Below the pieces are notes generated by a model. The model was not told the DNA's origin. It did no database searches and was given only the letters and a program-made list of their open reading frames with translations. A DNA stretch of 64,000 nt, from NCBI GenBank assembly GCA_030549175.1, contig JAUKUA010000001.1, positions 6,758,001 to 6,822,000 of the forward strand, read 5' to 3'. Source of the DNA: Lasiosphaeris hirsuta. Taxonomy: Eukaryota > Ascomycota > Sordariomycetes > Sordariales > Lasiosphaeriaceae. The stretch's first letter is position 1; each line of letters starts with the position of its first letter. Below are positions 11,441-20,775 of the stretch, in pieces. The position numbers and the translations under genes were made by a program.

Positions 11441-14293
11441 CCGTGATCCCTTTATTCGGCAAAACCTAGAAAAGAGCGTCGTGTTATTCGCTTTTACCAT
11501 TGGAATCGGAACCACAGCGAACATTACACCATATTGGATCGCGTCGCGGCCACGCGATTTGCTGGTGGCGGCTTGCATTCAGAACTCGCGAGGCTGGAGA
11601 TATCCGGCTCGGAAGAGCGAGACGGCTGACAGTTGCCCAAGCCTCGGCTGATCCGGGCGGATATCTGAATAGATATCGAGCTTGTCAATAGTTATGGGTC
11701 TGGCTGAATACCTGGCCCTGAGGGCGAGCGAGCAGACACGCGACGGGTAATGGCAAACCGGGGATGACCACGGCCACGCGCGGCATACTTTAGCGGTGCC
11801 TTGCAGCGAGCCGAGAAGTGCTTTGACACGGGCGGGACGGAAGGCCGAACGGGAGCGTTCAGAGTGTGACTCTAAGCTTCCGGAAACGCCCAAGAAGGCG
11901 TTCTTTTGCAGTGCTGAGGGTGTGGAAGCCATTATGCATTCCATAGAACTGGTAACTTTATAAAGATACACATCTGGAGAATTTGTTTGGTCTCGGAGCG
12001 AGAGTCGGTCACTTGCATGTGTTGTCACACAAGCCCCTGACAGCAAAATCGTGGAGATGCATGTTCCTGGGGTCGCGCCCCTCTCCCCCACACTTTAGTG
12101 CCTTTCTGACCAGCTGGTTCCGAATCTGGCTGGCACTGGACGTAACTGGAAAGCCGGCAGATGCTAAGCTCCTCGTGGCCTGGATTTCTCTCCTCTCCAT
12201 CGGACGATTGACGTGAGAGGCGGCGGCACAAGGCTCAATGAGGAGGTTTAATGGATAGCCGAATAAGATGTATTATCCGGGTTTGACAGATACAATTACA
12301 CAGCGGAGAAGATGGGAGCCGTCCAAGTCCCCTTGATGAGATTGAGAATGGCTGACGGGAGGCACTTGTGAGTCTTTCCCAGGCTTGTGGGTCCCGTCAC
12401 TGGGAAAACGCCGGCAATGCGGGATCCCGTCAAATTCCATTGATTGTCCGAGCTGGCGCGTGCTACCCTCTAATTGAGTTGCGGGAAGACGGGAGATGTC
12501 CACAACAGGATGGTTTACGAAGCATGTGCCTTTATGTGATGCCTGGTGTTGTTTTGATGCGTTGTCGCTCGGTGCTACCGCAGCAGTGTAAACACCGCAC
12601 TGATAACGTCAGGGCGGGCGCTGACCATTCAGCCCCTAGGCGATTCCTTGCGCATGCTCTGCCTTAGCTCCGTGTCAGCGTTGCAGCAACCCTGAACCAG
12701 GAAAAGGAGCCGGCGATTGGGTGACACTGGGAATTGGCTTTTTGGCGTGTGCGCCAGTGTCGCGCGATGTCGCCATGTCAATATCCCCCCGATCTAGCCG
12801 AGCCGGACAAGACAAGGGAACACGGCGGCCTGTAACCGGGAAAATTTCAAGGGCAAAGTGAAGCTCCACGTGCAATACCGTATTGTATTGTTACTGTATT
12901 TCATCCCGCAAAAGACGTTGTCATCCCCGCGTCGCGCGCGGGGGGAGGACTCGCTTCTCGCTAGTAAGGCCTTATCATCCCCGGTAGATCTCGAGCGCTC
13001 AGGGATTCTGGTCTAATTTGGTGTTTGATGGCTGGCGGCATCCGAGCTGTAGGTACTCGTGGTGGCTGCGACGGACAGCATCAAGGCTCCTTTCTGAGCG
13101 ATGCCAGCGGCCGAACCTATGGCGATGGTCGAGGCTGTTTGTTTTGTCCGTCGTCGTTGCGCTGGTTGTCATTGTTTTCTTACCAATCTCGCCAGGCGCG
13201 GCGAGGGGCATGCACGAGACGGGCACGACGGCATCAGATTGGAAGAAATATACTGCGGAGCAATCGAGTTACCCACTCTCTTGCAGCGCTTGCACAGCGC
13301 GGTTGCAGAGGCCGACCAACCGATGACGGCTAGGGAGACCACAGACCACTTTTTTTTCCTGTCTATGGTTGACGCTTGTGCAGGAGCCAGGAGGGGAAAC
13401 GAGAGCAAAGCCCAGAGTGCCCGCAAAGCCCCAGGAGAGACATCCTGAATGAAGCCAAAGTGTACTTCGCAGTGTAGCCAGAGTGACAGGACAGCTCATC
13501 AGCCTGCTTGCTACTTCCCCCCTGTTGGGTCGAAATGGAGGCAGAAGACGGAAAAGACGGTGTCGCCCGTTGGCTGGCTGGCCTCTTTACTTTCCGGGGT
13601 TCAAGGTCCTGGCTTGCAGCAGCTTCTGCTGAGCATTGATAAGTTTATTCTGCGCCTTGTCTTTCGTCCCTCTCGTTATCCATTCTGTCTCGTCTTGTCC
13701 ATCGCAATCGTTGCACTTGTTCATCCCATCTTCTCTGGACCACCGCCGTCGGTCCGTTCCCCTCCTTTGCTCAATCGTTAATTTCGCTGCTGGCCCCTCC
13801 CTTCCTCTTTCCTACCCAGTACCAACACACCGACACCCCAGACCGCCAGGGCAGGAAGAAAAGAAAGGAAACTCGGCGAACAGCAGGCTTTGCGTTGCGC
13901 TTCTTTGTGGTTGCATTAATTTTAGAGCCAACCTTTCAACTCTTTTAGCGGCCGCCTTTGTTCAGAGGAAGAACCAAGCAAAGCAGCATTCAGGAACGCA
14001 ACGCAAAAGACACGAAACCAAGGTTCGGTCAGAGACAGGCCACTACGCTTGCTTTGCTCAGCTTTGCTATCGTTGACCATTGACGGTCTGACCGTGGGAA
14101 GAGGTGTATCGGCCAGAAACAGTGGTCCTCTAGACCGATCGGTGGGTAGGTGTGGTCGGTGCAGCAGCGCGGCACTGCTAGCGGTGGCCCAGTGCCTGTC
14201 CCCGTTCCCCCAGTGGTGGAGTGGGGTTTTTTTTTGGCGTGTGTCAACAATAATAAAGCGTGCTGGCGTCGGGTGCCACAAGCTCACTTCGAG
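11441..14293. other. 2.9-kb gene-free region
   Basis: Only short mutually overlapping frames without recognisable protein features. The last 650 bases are rich in CT on the plus strand and look like the promoter and leader of the CAP-Gly gene. No tRNA, repeat array or transposon coding sequence was recognised. Confidence 0.45.
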
Positions 14294-16898
14294 ATGTCTT
14301 CCACAACAACATCCACGTACACTACTACGACCCGACACACGCTGTCGAGGCGAGCTGGTCGACTGGGTGGCATCGCAACTGCATCTACGCCAAACCTCAA
14401 TCAGCTGTACTCTTCGCAGAATTCGCATTCTTCCCGCCTCGCTCACGGACCGCCTGGGCTGACGCGCAAGGGCTCATTTGCCGCGTTGACACAATCGTCG
14501 CTTGCCTCGATTCCCGATGACACCGAAGCCTACGCCTTCAACTCGGTCCTGACCAACGATAAGATGCCCGGACCCCTTACACCGGGGCGCCTTGCCCCGG
14601 CCGACGACATTTCGGTCGGCGACGCGGTCGATGTCCCCGGTAATATGTCTGGCACCGTCCGCTTCGTCGGATCCGTTGCTGGCCGGAAAGGCACTTTTGC
14701 TGGTGTGGAGCTGCACCGCGACTTTGCTGCACGCGGCAAGAATAATGGCGATGTTGACGGGTAAGAACCCGAATGCTTTTTTCTCTATTTGCTTTGATTC
14801 CGGGGCTGGTATTGACTTTTCCGACAGTGTCTTCTACTTCACCACGACGCAGCCCGGCGCTGGAATTTTCCTGCCCCTGTCCAAGGCCGTCAAACAGGCT
14901 TCCGGATCTGCAGGATTTCCCCTGACGCCTACTGGGCCTATGCCGTCGGGCGGCCTGAAGATAGGAACCCAAAACTCCACAAATTACACGCCTCCTACGC
15001 CCTCCATGCCAAAGTTCAGCCAGTCCGTCGGTCCCGGCCGCGCTCCAAGCCCCACCAGCAGGAGGCCGCGACCCTCACTTCCGCGACCGGAATCGCCGAT
15101 GAGAAGACTCCAAATGACACCTGCGCCGCGACCGTCTATGACGACCCCCGGTCCCAAAACCCAGTCCCGGTTCGGCAGCCCGACTTCAAACAAGTTTGCG
15201 CAAAGTGTGCGCGGCACGACAGGTGACCCGAGCAAGAGATTTCCGGGGCATGCACGGAAAGGTAGCATCGGACCGCGTAGCGCCTCGGCTCTCGGGAACA
15301 CCTCGTCATCAGGCCCAAACTTTACCGACGACGAGACGACACCCGTGCAACGAACCAAGACGCCCGGGAACCTGGGGCATAATGGGCCCATGGGTCTGAC
15401 GCTGCGGCCCCTGTCAAGGGCCGTGTCTCGGGCCGGCACAGTCAACGATGAGGAGATGGAGAGGCTCAAGTCCAAGCTCGACGACCGTGACCGACAGCTT
15501 AGAGAACAGGCCTCCACACTGGCCGAGATGGAGAGCAGCCTGACGGAGCTGCAGGGGTTGATAGAAAATTCGGACGGACCGCCACAACAGCAAATACGAA
15601 GAGGTAGTATGGACGATAAGGACTCGGCGCAACTTCGAGCGATTCTCAGGGAGAAAAACGAAAAGATCGCTATGCTCACAGCAGAGTTCGATGCGCACAG
15701 GGCTGACTTCCGGAGCACCATCGATACCCTGGAGATGGCCAGCACTGAGACGGAAAGAGTCTATGAGAAGAGGATTGAAGAACTTATGCAAGAAACGCAG
15801 GAGCTTCAGGAGAGAACTGCTGATGTGGATACGGTTGCTACGCAGTTGAAGCAGCTGGAGGAGTTGGTACAAGAGCTCGAAGAGGGGCTGGAAGACGCCA
15901 GGAGGGGAGAAGCAGAGGCTCGTGCCGAGGTCGAGTTTTTGCGTGGAGAGGTCGAGCGGACACGATCTGAGCTTCGCAGGGAGCGGGAAAAGGCCCAAGT
16001 TGCGATTAACGGCGCAAACGGCTCTCCGAGCGGCGGTTCCATGTCCAAGGAGCTCGAGCAAAAGGAAGACGAAATCAGGGGCCTGAAAGCCATCATCCAC
16101 TCGCTCAGCTCGGTGCCAAACGATAATCCCGAAAGGGCACCGAACCAGCGTAACTCGTCATTCCGCTCAAACCAGGGTGAATCCATCGAAGAGCGACTTA
16201 ACCGTGAGAAGCTCGAGCGGGAGCTCTCTGAGTTACGGGTTGTCCTCGAGAGCAAGACTAGCCGCGAGGAGGAGCTCGAGCGCGAAATAGAAATGTTGCG
16301 GAGAGGAAGCGTAGTGACGGCGAATGGTCCGGGCCACCGAGGCAGTGCCATGACGATCGGCAGCACCAACGACCGGAACTCATTCCGCGACTCGCGCGGC
16401 ACTGTGGTACTTGCCCCACGCAGCCCCGAGGCGCCGCATAAGACTATGGCCGGCCTTCGTCATAGCCGTGGCCATACTCTCGATACCATGCCCGAGAGCG
16501 ACTCATATAGCACAGCGACCGAGAATAGTACCCTCTGGTGCGAGATATGCGAGACCTCGGGACATGACATCCTCACGTGCACCAACATGTTTGGCTCCGA
16601 GCAACAACAACAGCAGCTGAACAAGGAGGCGACCGGGAACGGCGAGCGTGAGGCTGCCCATCCAAGCCTAGGCGTCCCCAGTGTGCTTGATGACATCAAG
16701 CCGGCACCTCTGTCGCCGATTAAGACCAAGGCCCCATCTTTTGGACCAGCGACGGCTATTAGGATCATACCGAACCCGATGGACCAGGGCCCTGTACAGG
16801 GCAAGGAGAGCGGCATGGTCGATGCATCCAAGTGGTGTGCTGTGTGCGAACGCGACGGCCACGACAGCGTTGACTGCCCGTTTGAGGACGCTTTCTAG
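14294..16898 (+). CDS. CLIP-170 family microtubule plus-end protein (Bik1/Tip1 type)
   Basis: Two exons (14294-14760, 14828-16898), 67-nt intron, phase 2, splitting the CAP-Gly domain; 845 residues. Order of domains: Ser/Thr-rich N-terminus (1-100); CAP-Gly domain at about 105-180 (SVGDAVDVPGNMSGTVRFVG ... FAGVEL ... GKNNG ... VFYFTTTQPGAGIFLPL); basic Ser/Pro-rich linker (about 190-370); long coiled coil (about 380-660, heptad-rich Glu/Leu/Arg); and two CCHC zinc knuckles CX2CX4HX4C near 726 (CEICETSGHDILTC) and 825 (CAVCERDGHDSVDC), the second almost at the C-terminus. CAP-Gly plus coiled coil plus zinc knuckles defines CLIP-170, whose yeast relatives are Bik1 and Tip1; these track growing microtubule ends and bind the C-terminus of tubulin, EB proteins or dynactin. 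The usual GKNDG motif reads GKNNG. The frame is open 48 codons upstream, but 14294 gives the expected Ser/Thr-rich start. Confidence 0.93.
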
Positions 16899-18020
16899 AC
16901 GGCTGATCTGCTCTCGCTGCACCTAGACCTCACGCGCCCCCACCTCCTACCTCATACCTCGGCACTTGCATCCCTAATCGCGTACAAATTTTGTAATTCC
17001 ATGACGTTTATTCAAATACGATATCGAGGGGGGCAGAAGGGAGTGTGGCGGTTATGGTGGCGGTTTATTCGTATTTTGGTTCCTCTGTGGACGCAACGCG
17101 ACCTATGCGCTATGCCCATTGCAATGCCCACGCCACGACTTGCAAAGCCTTTTTTTGTGTAGTCTATTCGGGTTTCTTGTTACTGTACATACATAAAGAT
17201 TCTTTGGTGTTGGGAGGGCTAGTGGATTGGAGGAGGGGGGGGGGGGGTCAAAGAGGATTTGACCCTACATGACGGGACAGAATGGATGGGTGGATGGATC
17301 AGTTGAGGGGGTGGGCAAGGGGAAAAGATGATGAGGTGTTGATTGAGTCAATGATACCAGTTCCTGTACTGCGCTGTGTTTTGTATTTTGATGTAACGAG
17401 AGTGTCTGTTAGTCTGTGGTTGGTTGGCCCGGGATGTATTGTCCAGAGAGGAGCCTTTTGTAGCACCTCGGTTCTGTGAGATAGCTATGGCCATTAAGAT
17501 GCCTTGAAAAGGGGCATGTTTGATGTTGTGCTGCGGCCAAGTCAACTTGTCGTGCTGACAAAGAATGTTTTGGGGCAGCATGCGCGGCCCCAAATTTAGC
17601 CCTGGGAAGGTCCCTGGAAGGTGGGTATTCGTAGGGTAGGGGAGCCGCACGCGGAGCGCCGGGCTGCTGGGGTGCAGTGTGGCGCAGACCTTCTCTCGAT
17701 CCTCTCTCGTGCATTCGCATCGTGGCTGGCGCCTCGTTGTCAAGCTGGCATCTTGTCAGAAAACTACTTTCACTTTTTTATCAACGAGACATTATTTGTG
17801 ACTCTACCGCGCCTTTGATACCCAGACTTTTTAGAGGCGTTGAAACTGGTAGCCAGAGCAGCCATCCGCAACCAACAAACCCAGAGCCGAATTCAGAAGG
17901 GCATTCTTGGATCTGGAACAGAAATCCGGAACGGGAGCTGCCCCCAGCTCAGACAATCTCGCGGTTGTCCCCTGACAGAGTGAATTGGCAATCGCAGTTC
18001 CATCACAGCAACTACCCACC
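16899..18020. other. Intergenic region between CLIP-170 and kinase genes
   Basis: Contains a run of 13 G (17235-17247) and a purine-rich stretch, then presumably the promoter of the kinase. No coding frame is supported. Confidence 0.45.
17235..17247. repeat. Poly-G (poly-C on minus strand) tract
   Basis: Thirteen consecutive G in the 3' flank of the CLIP-170 gene. Confidence 0.9.
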
Positions 18021-19406
18021 ATGGCGCACATTTTCTTCGACATGCTGTCGTCGCTGGGAAGCTGCCTCAACTGCTTCCCGAGCTCGCCGACGCTCAAGAT
18101 CAACAGCCGCAGCTTCAAGATCCTCCGACTCCTAGGCGAGGTACGTCCGACCCCCCTCCCCCTCCCCACCGGCCCAACTAACATGTCTCCTCCCAGGGCG
18201 GCTTCTCCTACGTCTACCTCGTCCAAGACACGTCGACAGCTGAGCTCCTCGCGCTTAAAAAGATCCGCTGCCCCTTCGGCGCCGAGTCGGTCGCCCAGGC
18301 CATGAAGGAAGTGGAGGCGTACAAGTTGTTGGGCGGGTGTCCGGGCATCATCCACAGCGTCGACTACAGCGTCGCCGGCGAGCGTAGCGATCCCCAGAGC
18401 AAGACGGTGTATGTCCTCCTGCCGTACTACCGCCGCGGCAACCTGCAGGACCTGATCAACGCCAACCTGGTCAACCACACCCGCTTCCCCGAGAAGCGGC
18501 TGATGCTGCTGTTCCTTGGCGTGTGCAAGGCGCTGCGCGAGATGCACCAGTACCGGGGCCCCGGGGCGGGAGCGAGCGCCGAGAGGATGGAGGCGGGCGG
18601 GGCGAATGGCGCCGGGTTGGGCGTGGATCGGAACGTTGCCGCGGCGAAGCGCACGGCCAAGAGGCCCGATGCGGCGGCGGGCGCGGACGAGGATGATGAG
18701 ACGGAGCAGAAGCGCCCGCTCATGGCCGAGGAGGAGGGCGTGCACACCGCGGGCGGCGGCGTGCGGAGCTACGCCCATCGCGACATCAAGCCTGGTTCGC
18801 CGTCCCAACACCCCTAACACACATCCCATTACTAACCCCCATCTACCAGGCAACATCATGATCTCCGACTCGGGCTCGGAGCCGATCCTAATGGATTTAG
18901 GCTCCATCGCCGAGTCGCCCATCCCTATCACCAGTCGCTCGCTCGCCATCCTCACGCAGGAGACGGCCGCTGAGCACAGCACCATGTCGTACCGCGCGCC
19001 CGAGCTCTTCGACGTCAAGACGGGCACTGTCATCGACACAAAGGTGGACATATGGTCTCTCGGCTGCACCCTCTACGCCTGCCTCGTCGGCAAGTCGCCG
19101 TTCGAGATGCGCTCCGACGAGACGGGCGGCTCCCTCAGCATCTGCGTGCTCTCGGGCGACTGGCGCTTCCCCGACGAAGGGCCCGGTGCCAAGAAGAACA
19201 AGAACAAGGGCAAGGGCCCCGCGGCTGCGGGTGCGGGCGATGCTGCCGCGCCGCCGCCCGATGACGACGAGGCCATCAGCGAACCCATCCGCGAAGTCGT
19301 GCGCAAGTGTCTCAAGGTGGAGCCGAGTGAGAGGCCCGATATCGATGAGCTAATTGAGTTGGTGGAGAGGGTCGTTGAGGAGCTTCCCGAGGATGGGGCG
19401 GCCTGA
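18021..19406 (+). CDS. ENV7: STK16/Env7-like serine-threonine kinase
   Basis: Three exons (18021-18140, 18197-18794, 18850-19406), introns of 56 and 55 nt, phases 0 and 1; 424 residues. Kinase landmarks: glycine loop GEGGFSYV (39-46), ALKK with catalytic Lys61, HRDIKPGN at 234-241, metal-binding motif as DLG (255-257) rather than DFG, and YRAPE ending at 291. DLG and the order of motifs match the NAK-family kinase STK16 and yeast Env7. The N-terminus has Cys residues at 15 and 18 in LGSCLNCF, suitable for the palmitoylation that anchors Env7 to the vacuole membrane and STK16 to the Golgi; here this is inference. An Ala/Gly/Glu-rich insert of roughly 55-60 residues precedes the HRD loop, and a Lys/Ala/Pro insert lies near residues 340-365. 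Yeast Env7 restrains vacuole fusion; the fungal role is presumed similar. Confidence 0.92.
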
Positions 19407-19624
19407 GAGAACTGATGAGACATGACTAATCTGGTGGTGATATTGTTCCAGTCTCATCATGTAGGCCGTGGATTCTGGCGTTTTGGGAGGGACATGGCGT
19501 TATTTTGGGGACTGATATAACCTCGACGTTCTTGTAGCATATTTGCATTTCTATTCTTCTTCTTCTTTCGTAACGAAGACCGTGCTTAAGTTGGATTGCA
19601 AAGGGGGCCGATAAGATCGGACAG

Positions 19625-19650
19625 CCCCCCCCCCCCCCCCCCCCCCCCCC
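19625..19650. repeat. Poly-C tract (26 C)
   Basis: Twenty-six uninterrupted C, 230 bases before the tRNA-Pro relic and 220 bases after the kinase stop codon. Confidence 0.9.
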
Positions 19651-19881
19651 TTCAAAGCGGAAACTGGCAGTGGGAGTGTGGCTATAGAGTGTGGCTATAT
19701 TGGATACGCAATTCGAGGCGAGGCCCCAGTGTCCCTCACATTCACACTCAAGGAGCCCCTTTCCTGTTCCGGTAGCTCGTTTTTGTTGGCCCCGTTAATA
19801 GCAGTGAGAACATGGCAGTCGCCAAAGGCGCTATGGTGTTAGTGTGGCGGATTTGGCCACTGCACACCATCGAATACATCA

Positions 19882-19950
19882 GAGCGTGTGGTTTAGGGGT
19901 ATAATGTTCGCCTTTGTGAAAGGTCCTGGGTCCAATTCCCAGCTCGTCCA
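19882..19950 (+). pseudogene. Decayed tRNA-Pro copy
   Basis: The sequence follows a eukaryotic tRNA-Pro base for base over most of its length: GAGCGTGTGGTTTAGGGGTA at the 5' end (D arm and A box), and GGTCCTGGGTCCAATTCC with CAGCTCGTCC at the 3' end (T arm, B box, acceptor). The T stem CTGGG/CCCAG is intact. The anticodon arm is damaged: about three bases are missing and the stem no longer pairs, and the acceptor has mismatches beyond the U-U typical of tRNA-Pro. Several differences are C-to-T or G-to-A. A functional tRNA is unlikely; a pseudogene or tRNA-derived element fits better. Confidence 0.6.
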
Positions 19951-20775
19951 TCTGTATTATTAGAGTTATTAGGTATCCATCTGGCAGTTATATTTTTGCG
20001 CTTGTAGTCCTCCTGTGTGGAGCCTTGGTTGCCACGGGAGGGCGAATTGATATTCGTTGTAGTTGGTAAAGGTGCATCGTTGGAAGACCGAAGCAGTATC
20101 CAAACGACACAAGTCACAGGGCAAGCCAGTTACCACTTTAAGGGGTGAGCTGAGGGGAGCAAACACTCAGCCAAATCCCCTCCACCTTTTATTATCCTAC
20201 CAAACCCACTCGTTCAAAAACCCCTCTTGCCTCCAGATCATCACCATTAATATACCCGCCCGACATCCCATCGCCCAAACATCAACCACTCCCAACCTGA
20301 CCGACTCCGAGTTCGCTCGATGCAGAAAAGGGGCAACGCTGGAAGGCCCAAAAATGTCCGACTAACCACGCTGAAAAGCCAGCGAGAATGACAAACTAGT
20401 TGTGGAGGTAAAAACAGCGGCTTAAGATATATGTGTGCTCTTCCAGACATTATCAGTTAGGAAACTAGCCAACGTACTAAACGCAACAGGCAGGGGCAAG
20501 CGGATATCGCATCTGCTCAAGATGCTGAACCCGGGGTATCTAATGTACAAAATATACAGCTTTGCTTGCAAAAACAGTAAAAAAGGAAAACGCTCAAGTG
20601 TATGTCGCTATGTGTTACGAAACTATCAAATAAACCGACCGGTGGGCGTAATGGGTGCCAACTCGCAAGGTTCATGGTATGGTTAGGAGAAACCAGGACA
20701 GGCATCCGAGGACATGTCTCGTATGCGTCGTCAAAAGCGAAGTCATCATAGCGCAGCGGAAAGCATTGTCCGCCA

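Larger units (their letters stand above)
19407..20775. other. Intergenic region with poly-C tract and tRNA relic
   Basis: Between convergent genes. It holds the longest poly-C run of the window and a decayed tRNA-Pro copy, both listed separately. Otherwise AT-richer than the neighbouring genes, with no supported coding frame. Confidence 0.5.

Noticed and set aside
14984..15745. 253-codon antisense frame within the CLIP-170 gene
   Set aside because: Ser/Leu/Arg-rich mirror of the coding exon; the plus-strand protein has clear domains.
17831..19069. 412-codon open frame on the minus strand
   Set aside because: It runs antisense through the exons and introns of the STK16-like kinase. GC-rich third positions of the kinase explain the lack of stops, and the product is Arg/Leu/Ala-rich with no family resemblance.
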